A DNA stretch of 64,000 nucleotides from an uncultured Bacteroidales bacterium (GTDB lineage Bacteria; Bacteroidota; Bacteroidia; Bacteroidales; Marinilabiliaceae). The position numbers and the translations under genes were made by a program. Each line of letters opens with the position of its first letter. The stretch's first letter is position 1. The stretch spans positions 1 through 64,000 of the forward strand of contig CALAUL010000006.1 of the NCBI GenBank assembly GCA_937892255.1, written 5' to 3'. Of this stretch, positions 45,553 to 54,244 are shown in pieces. The notes below the pieces were generated by a model. That model searched no databases and was not told the DNA's origin. It worked only from the letters and a program-made list of their open reading frames with translations.

Positions 45553-47610
45553 CTATTTCTTATATCGTTGCTGATTGTATGCATTTATTAAACGCGTAGT
45601 GTCTATTATCAATGACAAAGAGCCGTCTCCCATGACACTCGCTCCTGATATCATATCTACCTTACGCATAAATTTTCCTAATGGCTTTACTACTATCTGG
45701 AACTCTCCAACAATCATGTCTACCACCAGGCCTACTCGTTTCCCCCCATGATTGACAAGTAATATCTTACTCTTTGTTATATCTACTTCTTTCTGATAAA
45801 ACATGTCGTTCAGATCAACAAACATCACTCTCTCGTTCTCATATAGGAAAGTCTTTCCGAGCTTACTATCGATCATTTGTACTTCGCTTGTTGATAAAAT
45901 ACGTTCTATGTTAGACAGCGGAACTACGAATTGTTCTCCGTTGACCTTTGTAAGCAATCCGTCTATTATCGACAGAGTCAAAGGCAAATCCAATGTGAAT
46001 GTTGTTCCCTCATCTATCTCCGAATCTATGGCTATATCTCCTCGTATCTCTGCAATTTTGCTTTTTACAACGTCCATTCCAACGCCTCGACCCGAAACGT
46101 CACTCACCTTGTCTGCTGTAGAAAATCCACTTGCAAAGATAAGAGCAAGAATATCTCGCTTGCTCATCTTGGCATTTGCATCTACAAGTCCCTTTTCTAC
46201 CGCTTTTTTGAAGAGCTTGTCCGGATCCATTCCCTTTCCATCGTCACTTACTCTGATGATCACTGACGAACCGGAATAGAATGCCTTTAATTTTATTGTG
46301 CCTTTTGGATTCTTCCCTTTTGATATACGCTCATCTGGCATTTCTATACCATGGTCACACGAGTTACGTATCATGTGCAACAATGGGTCTGTCAGATGTT
46401 CGATTATATTTTTATCTAATTCTATCTCACCACCCTCTACAACGAAATCAATCTGTTTGCCTAAGTTCTTGGACAAATCACGAACTAAACGCTGAAATCT
46501 TACCAATTCACCTTGAAGCGGAATAAGGCTTATCTCAAATGAATTGTCACGAAGCTGACGCGTTATCTTTTCCATCTGCTCAGCTACCGCCATAAGTGTA
46601 GCGTCATTCTTCTTTGTTGCAATAAGGCTAAACTGCGCCTGCATGGTGACAAGCTCACTCACCGCATTGACAAGTTCATCTATCTTTGCTGACGCTACAC
46701 GCATGGTAGCTATCTTCTCACTGACGCCTCCGGCTTGAGCCTTAGGTGCTGACTCTTTCTTCTTTTCAACACTCTTTACTTCCTGTTTAAACTGTGCAAA
46801 ATCCTCTTTTACAAGCACTTGATTTTGCGCTTTCTTGGTCTCTATGAGTGTTGCTAAGGTCTCTGTTTGTGACAATACGTCGCCATCTGGCAGAATGTCG
46901 ATATTTATCTTACATTCGTCCTCAACGAAGATAAACACATCCTTTATATCGTTCTCATCACTCTCCGTCGAAAGAATTGTTTGCCACTTGATACGCAAGG
47001 CAAGCGGTTCAAACTCATCAAACGATTTCACTCCGTCAGTATATGCAACAACTTTTGCATCACCCAATGCAACTAAGTCCTCTATGATAAAAAACGGATT
47101 AGTACCATTGTTGAGCAACGACTCAAATGGTTCGAACGAGACTAAATAATTCTTCTTGTTGCTTGCCGGAGCTATAGGTGCTGCCGGAGCTGCAGGCATT
47201 GGTTTTGCACTTGGTGCAGATGTAACGTTATTGCCGAAATACTTCTGTATACGCGCGATATAGTCATTTTGCTTAGCTATATCTTCAGGATCAGTGAGAT
47301 CTCCTATATCCAACAACTGACGGATATAGTCCAACGACTCGAAAGTCAATGATATAATATCGCTATCTATAGCTAATTTATCATTTCTAACAAGATCGTA
47401 TATAGTTTCAAGGTTATGAGTAAACGCACTCAAATCGTTAAAGCCGAACATAGCTCCACCACCCTTAATGGTATGCATAGCTCGGAAAAGACGTTCGATA
47501 ATCTCTTTATTGGTCGGCTCACTTTCCAAGTTAAATAGTGCCTCCTCAATAATAGCAACATTATCTAATGCCTCTTCAACAAATTTAGCTGTAAACTTAT
47601 CTAAGCTCAT
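45553..47610 (-). CDS. cheA: Chemotaxis histidine kinase CheA
   Basis: A 685-residue CheA: P1 HPt domain with His46 in AMHTIKGGGAMFGF; an Ala/Pro-rich linker (about 130-150); a region that may serve as P2 (about 150-250); the P3 dimerisation helices (SAKIDELVNAVSELVTMQAQ, about 305-325); the P4 ATPase (HMIRNSCDHGIE, VSDDGKGMD, GRGVGMDVV) and the P5 CheW-like domain (about 545-685). All catalytic motifs are intact. It should phosphorylate CheY and CheB and take input from the MCP/CheW complex. It has no fused receiver. Confidence 0.96.
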   Translation of the reverse strand: MSLDKFTAKFVEEALDNVAIIEEALFNLESEPTNKEIIERLFRAMHTIKGGGAMFGFNDLSAFTHNLETIYDLVRNDKLAIDSDIISLTFESLDYIRQLLDIGDLTDPEDIAKQNDYIARIQKYFGNNVTSAPSAKPMPAAPAAPIAPASNKKNYLVSFEPFESLLNNGTNPFFIIEDLVALGDAKVVAYTDGVKSFDEFEPLALRIKWQTILSTESDENDIKDVFIFVEDECKINIDILPDGDVLSQTETLATLIETKKAQNQVLVKEDFAQFKQEVKSVEKKKESAPKAQAGGVSEKIATMRVASAKIDELVNAVSELVTMQAQFSLIATKKNDATLMAVAEQMEKITRQLRDNSFEISLIPLQGELVRFQRLVRDLSKNLGKQIDFVVEGGEIELDKNIIEHLTDPLLHMIRNSCDHGIEMPDERISKGKNPKGTIKLKAFYSGSSVIIRVSDDGKGMDPDKLFKKAVEKGLVDANAKMSKRDILALIFASGFSTADKVSDVSGRGVGMDVVKSKIAEIRGDIAIDSEIDEGTTFTLDLPLTLSIIDGLLTKVNGEQFVVPLSNIERILSTSEVQMIDSKLGKTFLYENERVMFVDLNDMFYQKEVDITKSKILLVNHGGKRVGLVVDMIVGEFQIVVKPLGKFMRKVDMISGASVMGDGSLSLIIDTTRLINAYNQQRYKK

Positions 47611-47635
47611 AACCTATCCCTTTTTTCACTACAGA

Positions 47636-48001
47636 CTAACGCACTACACGCGAAATAGCACTCAACAACTTAGCCGGAACGAATGGCTTTATAATCCAGC
47701 CTGTTGCTCCTGCCTCTTTTGCCTCCATTTTCTTTTCAGTCTGCGACTCTGTTGTAAGGAACAAGATAGGAATATGCTTGTATGCGTCCATCTCTCTCAC
47801 TTTACGAATCAAACCTAATCCATCAAGATTCGGCATGTGCAAGTCGGTAATAACAATATCTATGTTACGACCATCGAGGAACTTCAATGCGTCTTCTCCG
47901 TCTACTCCCACTAATACCTCATAACCCTCATTTTGTAGTGTGAAGTTCACGACCTCACGTATACTCTCTGAGTCGTCTACAATAAGAACTGTCTTTGCCA
48001 T
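47636..48001 (-). CDS. cheY: CheY-type single-domain response regulator
   Basis: A 121-residue receiver: Asp9-Asp10, phospho-acceptor Asp53 (TDLHMPNLDG), Thr83-Thr84 and Lys105 (IIKPF) are all in place. It has no output domain. In flagellated bacteria CheY binds the motor switch; no flagellar genes are seen here, so its target is unknown. It is encoded between the STAS protein and CheA. Confidence 0.94.
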   Translation of the reverse strand: MAKTVLIVDDSESIREVVNFTLQNEGYEVLVGVDGEDALKFLDGRNIDIVITDLHMPNLDGLGLIRKVREMDAYKHIPILFLTTESQTEKKMEAKEAGATGWIIKPFVPAKLLSAISRVVR

Positions 48002-48010
48002 ATATATTCT

Positions 48011-48316
48011 TTATTTTAATTCTATTAGTAATCCTGCCTTTTCGATCAGTTGTGATAAGTCGTCTTTGAGCGTAGTATTCACCTTGAATTCCTTACCATT
48101 TTCAAACAACGTTTTACGTATAGATATAACCTCTTGAACAAATGTTATGTCTATATTGTCAGGGTCGTCGATAAACATCGAGATAGGTTGCTCCATAGTC
48201 AAGATACCTTGCAGTTCTGCATGTATCTTTTCTATATGGTTAATGATTAAGTTCCCGCTTAGGTGCACTTCCATCTCTCCGTCCTTCTCCGAATGTTGTA
48301 TACTATAACTACTCAT
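48011..48316 (-). CDS. STAS-domain protein (anti-sigma-factor-antagonist type)
   Basis: A 101-residue STAS protein (MEVHLSGNLIINHIEKIHAEL start, with strand-helix alternation). In SpoIIAA-type proteins the phosphorylated Ser58 lies in DSSG; here the same register reads Asp56-Ile57-Thr58-Phe59, so Thr58 may be the phospho-site. Such proteins bind or release a GHKL kinase depending on phosphorylation. Its place in a che run that also encodes a PP2C phosphatase and a GHKL kinase suggests a partner-switch role, perhaps linking CheA signalling with the Sia-like branch. Confidence 0.8.
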   Translation of the reverse strand: MSSYSIQHSEKDGEMEVHLSGNLIINHIEKIHAELQGILTMEQPISMFIDDPDNIDITFVQEVISIRKTLFENGKEFKVNTTLKDDLSQLIEKAGLLIELK

Positions 48317-48336
48317 GACTTACTCACAATGCTTTA

Positions 48337-50082
48337 TTAAAATTTCTCATAATTATCCAAGTCGAACTCACTTGACGTTAGGTTACCCAAGTCAATAGTT
48401 GTACCATGCATGTGGTCGTTCGTCTTGTCCTTTATGCCCTTCACCTCCGGAGCATCAGCATTGTCTGTCTTTTTCTCTTTTGCCGGAGCCTTTGGTGCTT
48501 CGTCCTTCTCCTCGTCTGCAGATGATGTCTTTTGCGACTCATCTATCTTGAAGAAGCTAACTGCGGCTCTCAAATTCTCAGCCAAAGAACTAAGCTGTAC
48601 AGAGCTGTTTGTAAGTTCGTCGCTCGATGATGCGTTCTCCTGCGTAATGACGTTAAGGTTTTGCATAGCGAGATTGATTTGTTCTGCTCCTGTCTTTTGC
48701 TCAATACTTGCGGCAGAGATCTCTTTCACAAGCACTGTTGTCTTTTCTATTTCCGGCACGAGCATCTTTGCTTTCTCTCCTGCCATCTGCGATACTTTCA
48801 TTCCCTTTGCTACAAGGTCAACAATTTCGTTGGCAGCTTGTTTGCTTCGTTCTGCAAGCTTACGCACCTCAGCAGCGACAACCGAAAATCCTCGTCCGTG
48901 CTCACCCGCTCTAACTGCTTCAACAGCGGCATTAAGAGCAAGTATGTTTGTCTGGAATGCGATATCTGAGATGATTGTAATCTTCTGCGAGATAAGGCTC
49001 ATTGCCTCTGCGGCTTCAGCTGAATACTGACTTGACAATGTTACATTCTCTGCTGTTGATGTAGTTATCTTCTCTGTAGCAATTGCATTTTCTGTGTTCT
49101 GGTCGATGTTTGCAACCATCTCTTCTATTGCTGTTGACACCTCTTCTGCTGATGCCGCTTGTTCTGAAGCTCCCTTAGATAGTTTGAGAGAATTATCCTT
49201 TACATCGTCACTCGAATCCACGAGGTCGTTTGCATTCTTTTCAATAGAGACAACGATATTGCGCAAGTTCCTAACCATATCGCGCAATGCATCGGCCAAC
49301 TGCCCTATCTCATCTTCTTGATCAACATCTACCGTTGCTGTCAAATCTCCGTTGCCAATAGCCTGAGCAAACAATACGCCTTGTTTCAACGGACTTACTA
49401 TTGAGTTGTGCAATTTTCGTCCTACATAAAGCGACAATGCCATTACTGTTAATGACATGACAATACAGAATACAAGCTGAATATTTGACCATCTGCTTAT
49501 TCCTGCTTCTGTCTCTTCACACAACTCATCACACTCCATGGTTAAAAAGTTCATCAAATCATTGATAGCAATCTCCGCTATCATAATATCGCCATCGCTC
49601 TGTACCAACATCTCTGATTCCATCATCGCCATGACATCATCGTATGATTCAAACGAACTTAGATTGTTCATTACAGTGCGTTGCAAATCAAAGAAACCAA
49701 CAACCTGCGCTTCCAAAACACTCAAGGTATCAACGAACTCCTTGTTCCACTCCATTGTGCCTTCTTTGACTTCTGCCAATACTGCATTGAACTCCGTATC
49801 AATAATATTCTTTAGCTTTACTTTCTCCGGAGTGTCAGGTTGCTTGTCTACATACACCCAATTGACCGTCAAACGTTTTGATTCGGCTATAAGGTTTGCC
49901 ATTGTCGTTACCTTTTCCTTCATTGGCAAATACTCCTCTATCTCCTTACTCTGCATATTCGACGTGTACAAGTGAATAAGTACAGTAACAACAAAATTGA
50001 GGAAAATAGCAATAGTGATTATACCAAACCCCAAGTATAGCTTCTGGCTTATATTTTTGCCTAATTTACTCGACAAATTCAT
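48337..50082 (-). CDS. Methyl-accepting chemotaxis protein with CheR-docking pentapeptide
   Basis: A 581-residue chemoreceptor: membrane helix 1 (about 17-38), a four-helix-bundle sensor in the periplasm (about 40-205), membrane helix 2 (about 206-226), HAMP (about 228-280) and a cytoplasmic signalling bundle with the hairpin-tip motif [15 protein letters not shown], then [14 protein letters not shown] flexible Ala/Lys/Asp-rich linker follows from about residue 535. The last five residues, NYEKF, match the NWETF-type tail (aromatic, two residues, aromatic) that tethers CheR. It is the only MCP in the window. Confidence 0.94.
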   Translation of the reverse strand: MNLSSKLGKNISQKLYLGFGIITIAIFLNFVVTVLIHLYTSNMQSKEIEEYLPMKEKVTTMANLIAESKRLTVNWVYVDKQPDTPEKVKLKNIIDTEFNAVLAEVKEGTMEWNKEFVDTLSVLEAQVVGFFDLQRTVMNNLSSFESYDDVMAMMESEMLVQSDGDIMIAEIAINDLMNFLTMECDELCEETEAGISRWSNIQLVFCIVMSLTVMALSLYVGRKLHNSIVSPLKQGVLFAQAIGNGDLTATVDVDQEDEIGQLADALRDMVRNLRNIVVSIEKNANDLVDSSDDVKDNSLKLSKGASEQAASAEEVSTAIEEMVANIDQNTENAIATEKITTSTAENVTLSSQYSAEAAEAMSLISQKITIISDIAFQTNILALNAAVEAVRAGEHGRGFSVVAAEVRKLAERSKQAANEIVDLVAKGMKVSQMAGEKAKMLVPEIEKTTVLVKEISAASIEQKTGAEQINLAMQNLNVITQENASSSDELTNSSVQLSSLAENLRAAVSFFKIDESQKTSSADEEKDEAPKAPAKEKKTDNADAPEVKGIKDKTNDHMHGTTIDLGNLTSSEFDLDNYEKF

Positions 50083-50123
50083 ATATATAATGTTTCGTTA
50101 ATATTACACGTTTACCACAAAAG

Positions 50124-50152
50124 TCAGACACTCTGCATAAACAGAGGTCTGA
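50124..50152 (-). terminator. Hairpin between the yfiR-like and MCP genes, possible attenuator
   Basis: TCAGAC and CTCTG (50124-50135, one A bulge) pair with CAGAG and GTCTGA (50142-50152). On the minus strand the stem is followed by CTTTTG, a weak U-run, so partial termination in the 81-base gap is plausible and would set the ratio of the first gene to the rest. Confidence 0.45.
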
Positions 50153-50163
50153 ACATTTTTGCA

Positions 50164-50682
50164 TTACATGTTTATCGCTGCTGTCATGCCCTCCAACTTA
50201 GCAGAGAACTGTATACCGGCATACGATGCATTCTTTTTACTCAACTCAAACTTCAACTTCTCGTCTCGCACTACGAAGTTAATCATCGAACCATGTTCAG
50301 TTGCTCCCTCCATCTCGGTTATTATGAGTGTATCTTTACCGACTTTCGTGATTACTGCGTCTGCATTCTTGTTGAAGTTCCAGTTTTTCGATACATAAAT
50401 AACTTGACAATCCGTTGCTTCTTCCCACGATTTGAATTCCTTGATAACAACCTCTTGGAAACCGAATTTCTTACCGGCTGACTGTGTCTTGAGGTGCCCA
50501 ACAAGTTCTTTGTCTCGCACAACACCTATAACGAAATCACCCTTACGTGCATTCTCTCCCCAACCGACGTATCGAATGAAACTCAACGTCAACATTGCCT
50601 TTGCTTTAGAGACTTGTGCTCTTGCTGTATGGACTACTAACGGCATAAACATTAGTGCCATTATAAATATAATCTTTTTCAT
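50164..50682 (-). CDS. YfiR/DUF4154-like periplasmic protein
   Basis: A 172-residue protein with a signal peptide (about 1-22, TARAQ). The mature part follows the YfiR/HmsC plan: a first helix KAKAMLTLSFIRYVGWGENA, a FVIGVV strand, a DCQVIYVS strand, then GSMINFVVRDEKLKFELSKK and a final helix (IQFSAKLEGMTAAI). In Pseudomonas YfiR restrains a diguanylate cyclase from the periplasm. Here it is the first gene of the chemosensory run and may act as a periplasmic ligand sensor for the MCP or sensor kinase-like proteins; that link is inference. The family's two disulfides are absent. Confidence 0.78.
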   Translation of the reverse strand: MKKIIFIMALMFMPLVVHTARAQVSKAKAMLTLSFIRYVGWGENARKGDFVIGVVRDKELVGHLKTQSAGKKFGFQEVVIKEFKSWEEATDCQVIYVSKNWNFNKNADAVITKVGKDTLIITEMEGATEHGSMINFVVRDEKLKFELSKKNASYAGIQFSAKLEGMTAAINM

Positions 50683-50747
50683 ATTACCACGCTTTATATT
50701 TGACCTCTTTACTTCTTTATCCTTCTTTGTTATTATACACGGAACTT

Positions 50748-50778
50748 CAAAAATAACCGCTTTAATCTAAAAATCAAA
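50748..50778 (-). promoter_or_regulatory. Promoter of the chemosensory run, inside the 3' end of ribF
   Basis: On the minus strand TTTG (complement of 50775-50778), 19 bases, then TATTTTTG (complement of 50748-50755) fits the Bacteroidota -33/-7 consensus and spacing. The -33 box lies within the last codons of ribF. Transcription would start near 50741, giving a leader of about 60 bases before the yfiR-like gene. Confidence 0.65.
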
Positions 50779-51693
50779 CTTTTTTAAACCTTTTTTTAAA
50801 AAAGCAACGTCTTTAGAAATCTGCTCTTTCAGTAGTTCCAAGCTGTCAAATCGTATGACATCTCTTTTCTTGCTTACGAATGATATTGTCATAAGGTTTC
50901 CATATATAACTTCTGAGAAGTCCATTATATACACTTCTACTCTTTTTTCTGTATCTCCAATCGTAGGTCGAGTTCCCACAAATACAGCGGCGTTGTATGT
51001 GTTGTTGTCTATTTTTGCCTTTGCGGCATAGACTCCTTCTTGGGGTATAATTTTTTTGGTGTCGTCTAATGATATGTTGGCTGTCGGGTATCCTATGTTG
51101 CGTCCGATAGCATCTCCGTGCACTACTTTTCCCTGCAGGGCATACTCTCTGCCAAGGAGTTTATTGGCAAGGGTTATGTTGCCTTGTCGAAGAGCTTCTC
51201 GGATTTGACTCGATGAACATATATTTCCGTCTTCTATCCATTGCGAGACTCGAGAGGCTCCAATGTTTTGTTTTCTGCATATCTCCTCGTAGTATTCGGG
51301 AGGGTAGTTTCCTTTGCCAAATCTATGATTGTATCCCATGACAAAATGCCGTGCTCCGAGTTTGCCTACGATGTATGTTTCGAGAAACATTTCAGGTGAC
51401 ATTTGCGCCAAGGACGAGTCAAAAGGTATTATATAGAGGTAATCGACTCCACATTGAGCTATGGCTGACACTTTCTCTTCTGTTGTCATCAGTTTATAAG
51501 GAAGCGTTTCGCCTCCGAAGTATGCTTTGGGGTGGCTGTCGAATGTTACGACTACAGATGGCATTCCCAACTCGTGTGCTTTATGCACCGTCTGACTTAT
51601 CAGGTGTTGATGCCCGAGGTGCACACCATCAAAAGTTCCCAACGTAACAACTGATACGTCTATAGTCATCAATATGTCTTGTATTATCTTCAT
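50767..51693 (-). CDS. ribF: Bifunctional riboflavin kinase/FAD synthetase
   Basis: A 308-residue enzyme converting riboflavin to FMN and then FAD. The N-terminal nucleotidyltransferase domain has GTFDGVHLGHQ and SSSQIREAL; the C-terminal flavokinase domain has the GRNIGYPTANI motif. I chose the ATG at 51693, 6 bases after the ketosynthase stop, over the one at 51756, which lies within that gene. Its 3' end carries the promoter of the chemosensory run. Confidence 0.95.
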   Translation of the reverse strand: MKIIQDILMTIDVSVVTLGTFDGVHLGHQHLISQTVHKAHELGMPSVVVTFDSHPKAYFGGETLPYKLMTTEEKVSAIAQCGVDYLYIIPFDSSLAQMSPEMFLETYIVGKLGARHFVMGYNHRFGKGNYPPEYYEEICRKQNIGASRVSQWIEDGNICSSSQIREALRQGNITLANKLLGREYALQGKVVHGDAIGRNIGYPTANISLDDTKKIIPQEGVYAAKAKIDNNTYNAAVFVGTRPTIGDTEKRVEVYIMDFSEVIYGNLMTISFVSKKRDVIRFDSLELLKEQISKDVAFLKKGLKKFDF

Positions 51694-51698
51694 CTTTC

Positions 51699-53342
51699 TT
51701 ATTGTCTGACTACGTATTCCATCTTTAGATAATAGTGCTCTCCGAGTTTGTCGCAACTTCCTACTACGACTGCGTCATATCTATGACGATGCATCAACGC
51801 TTTTGCATATCGGTCAACTTCTTCGTCGCTATCAGAGATAAAGAATAGTCCTTCGCCCGTGATGCGGTGTCTTATACTTATCTCTCCTATTATAATATTA
51901 GGCAGTGTGTACACGAATATTGCCGGCGAGACAGGTATACAGTCATCAAGCATTGCTCTATGTTGTTTGTCGGTTTCTGTCGATGAATTGATATTACGCA
52001 TAACAATGCCTATTTTGTCAGTTTGTGCCATATTCGTTCCTATACAACGCACCAAGAACTCCATTCCGATATAGCCGAGCTTACAAATATCACTCATCTT
52101 ATAGAACTTTGCGTTGATATCGCCAAGTTGTTTGTAAGCCGCTCTGATAAAGGTTGCGAAGTCGTCATTACATCGATATAGTTCTGCGACGTCGCTTTGT
52201 ATTATGCCGTCTTTTATTGTTACTGATGCAATGCGCTTAGTGTCTATATCTGATGCGTCGTAACTGCTACTTATTGCAATGCTGTCATCACGTGCAATGA
52301 CAACTGCAGCGTTACAACCACCAAATCCTGAAGCTGTTTTGACAAATGCCTTGCCACAAATAGTTCTGCTTTGTGATGACACGTTAAGTGGGAAAGGTGT
52401 TCCCAACTGCTCAAAGCCGAGTGTTGCCAGAAGCGTTCCTCTTCGATGTTGCTCTACGGACAAGGCAATCTCTATGACACCTGATGCTCCAAGAGTGTGT
52501 CCGAAGTAAGGTTTGAGGCTGTTAATGGGTATTTTGGATAGTCCGGCATGAGCTATTGCTTTTGATTCCATCTCATCGTTGTAGATGGTGGCTGTGCCAT
52601 GTGCATTTATGAAAGCTATATCATCTGCAGAGAGAGACGCTTCGGAGAGAGCTTCTTCGATAGCTTGACCAAGTGGTTGACCTGTGCGAGAAGGGCCAGA
52701 GATATGGTTCGCATCGTTCGTCATGCTTCCTCCACACACTATATATCCTTCGGAGAGAGAGTCGTTGCAGGTAAGAAGTATGGCTCCACATGCTTCTCCC
52801 AACGAGAGCCCGTCACGACGTACATCGTAAGGACGACACAGCTCTGCGCTGACACTCTTAAAGGCTTTAAATCCTGATGTTGTGAATTCTGTCATTAGGT
52901 CGGCCCCAACTACGACAATGTTGTCATAATAGCCTGCCTTTATATATCTGTCTGCCACAATGACGGCTGCCACACCTGATATACATGCATTACTGATGAT
53001 TATGACATCGAGAGGCTTTACCTCCGGATATTGTTGCGATATATATTGCTTATAGACGGAGAAGTCCAACGGATTGCGACGGTGTATATTATCTATATCG
53101 CCTTTTGTAGTGGATATTATCACTGCGGTGCGACCTTCGATATCATGCGGAAGGACGTCGCATGTGGCTTGTGCCATGATGTTCTCTATGTGTGAGAGTT
53201 GAGGCTCCGACAGCGACACGCTTATACTTTGACCTGCCACCGACACACCACTAAGCATGGCTTCGTAGTGTTGAGCCACCCCCATACCCATAGATGTGAT
53301 AAGTGTAGACTTAGATATATATGTTACTCTTTGGGCAACCAT
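51699..53342 (-). CDS. Beta-ketoacyl synthase with second, degenerate C-terminal ketosynthase-like part
   Basis: A 547-residue protein. Residues about 1-360 form a complete FabF-type ketosynthase with the catalytic triad: Cys in SNACISGVAA, His in NAHGTATIYND and His in YFGHTLGASGV. The last about 180 residues (including PAIFVYTLPNIIIGEISIRH) resemble the start of another ketosynthase of the aryl-polyene/flexirubin type without active residues, a partner-like piece. It probably elongates an aryl-polyene or related chain. The start at 53342 (MVAQRV) lies 19 bases inside the thioesterase gene; 53354 is possible. The same transcript holds two hotdog genes and a methyltransferase. Confidence 0.82.
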   Translation of the reverse strand: MVAQRVTYISKSTLITSMGMGVAQHYEAMLSGVSVAGQSISVSLSEPQLSHIENIMAQATCDVLPHDIEGRTAVIISTTKGDIDNIHRRNPLDFSVYKQYISQQYPEVKPLDVIIISNACISGVAAVIVADRYIKAGYYDNIVVVGADLMTEFTTSGFKAFKSVSAELCRPYDVRRDGLSLGEACGAILLTCNDSLSEGYIVCGGSMTNDANHISGPSRTGQPLGQAIEEALSEASLSADDIAFINAHGTATIYNDEMESKAIAHAGLSKIPINSLKPYFGHTLGASGVIEIALSVEQHRRGTLLATLGFEQLGTPFPLNVSSQSRTICGKAFVKTASGFGGCNAAVVIARDDSIAISSSYDASDIDTKRIASVTIKDGIIQSDVAELYRCNDDFATFIRAAYKQLGDINAKFYKMSDICKLGYIGMEFLVRCIGTNMAQTDKIGIVMRNINSSTETDKQHRAMLDDCIPVSPAIFVYTLPNIIIGEISIRHRITGEGLFFISDSDEEVDRYAKALMHRHRYDAVVVGSCDKLGEHYYLKMEYVVRQ

Positions 53343-53782
53343 CGTTCTTTCCAACGGGTGTAAAATTCTGGACAGACATATTGTATCTCGCCTGTATCAA
53401 GTGAGGTGAATACTTGCAATGTCGATGCAGTAGCTACAATACTCATGTCGCTCTCACGGTAAATGACATACTCCAAGTTTATCTTTGCGCCTTCACATGG
53501 TATATACCGTGTTTCGATGATTGCTCTTTCACCCGAGCGCAGCGACATTTTGTAGTCGATGTTGATATTGACGATAGGTGCGGCTATGCGTTCACGAAAA
53601 TAGTCTTCATAGCCTATACCTTGATAACGTTTACCGAATGCTTCACGACCATCTTCGAGATACATGACGTAACTGCCATGCCATGCTACAAGCATTGAGT
53701 CCACTTCCGAGAAGCGAACTTGAATGGTTATGCGGTCGATAAGAGCCGGCTCATGTAGTTTGGTCCGTTGTCTTTTTGCCAT
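53324..53782 (-). CDS. 4-hydroxybenzoyl-CoA thioesterase-like hotdog protein
   Basis: A 152-residue single-hotdog thioesterase: VRFSEVDSMLVAWHGSYVMYLEDGR, given here as positions 23-47, holds the DxxxxxHxxxY-type active region, and EYVIYRESD is a typical core strand. It probably releases or edits acyl chains built by the adjacent ketosynthase. The reading overlaps the next gene start by 19 bases. Confidence 0.8.
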   Translation of the reverse strand: MAKRQRTKLHEPALIDRITIQVRFSEVDSMLVAWHGSYVMYLEDGREAFGKRYQGIGYEDYFRERIAAPIVNINIDYKMSLRSGERAIIETRYIPCEGAKINLEYVIYRESDMSIVATASTLQVFTSLDTGEIQYVCPEFYTRWKERWLPKE

Positions 53783-53809
53783 TATACCTTAATATGAAAG
53801 ATAAGTGTA

Positions 53810-54244
53810 TTATTTAGTGGCAACTTTCATTTTGCCTTGAGCTATCACCTCTTCGCCCACACGTACTGTAGCACCTACAAGTGTAATATCACCTACTTGA
53901 GCCTCAAAGACTATAGTTGTATGCAGTGTTTCGCCTTGTTTTGGCAAACGGCTGATGGTGAGTTTATTTATCGAGCCGATGAATCCAAGAGGGACATTCT
54001 CTCCTTTTGACAGAGCCATGTAGCCTATCTGCATGGCTCCGCTCTGAGCGATATGTTCTATAAGACCTCCATCGAGGAGTGCGCCGTTGCAGCAGAACAT
54101 ATTGTCGGCAGATATTGTAAGTCCCGAGACGGAAGTATTGTCTTCCATTCCGTAGAAACTGTCTATCATCACTATAGGCTGACGTTGCGGTATGTACTTG
54201 CAGATGTCGTCGCCTTTTACTATAGGTTCGTTGATGTTTATCAT
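53810..54244 (-). CDS. FabZ-like 3-hydroxyacyl-ACP dehydratase (hotdog)
   Basis: A 144-residue hotdog protein beginning IVKGDDICKYIPQRQPIVMIDSF, here positions 7-29; the PQRQPIVMID stretch matches the PHRxPFLxxD opening of FabZ-type dehydratases. In FabZ the catalytic His lies in that motif; here the corresponding residue is Gln, so activity may differ. LLDGGLIEHIAQSGA is the central helix, with a Glu where FabZ has its second active residue. It would act on the ketosynthase product in the aryl-polyene-type pathway. Its start overlaps the methyltransferase stop (ATGA). Confidence 0.72.
   Translation of the reverse strand: MININEPIVKGDDICKYIPQRQPIVMIDSFYGMEDNTSVSGLTISADNMFCCNGALLDGGLIEHIAQSGAMQIGYMALSKGENVPLGFIGSINKLTISRLPKQGETLHTTIVFEAQVGDITLVGATVRVGEEVIAQGKMKVATK

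Noticed and set aside
48337..50682. Flagellar chemotaxis locus
   Set aside because: No flagellar, motor or switch genes (fli, flg, mot) occur anywhere in the window.
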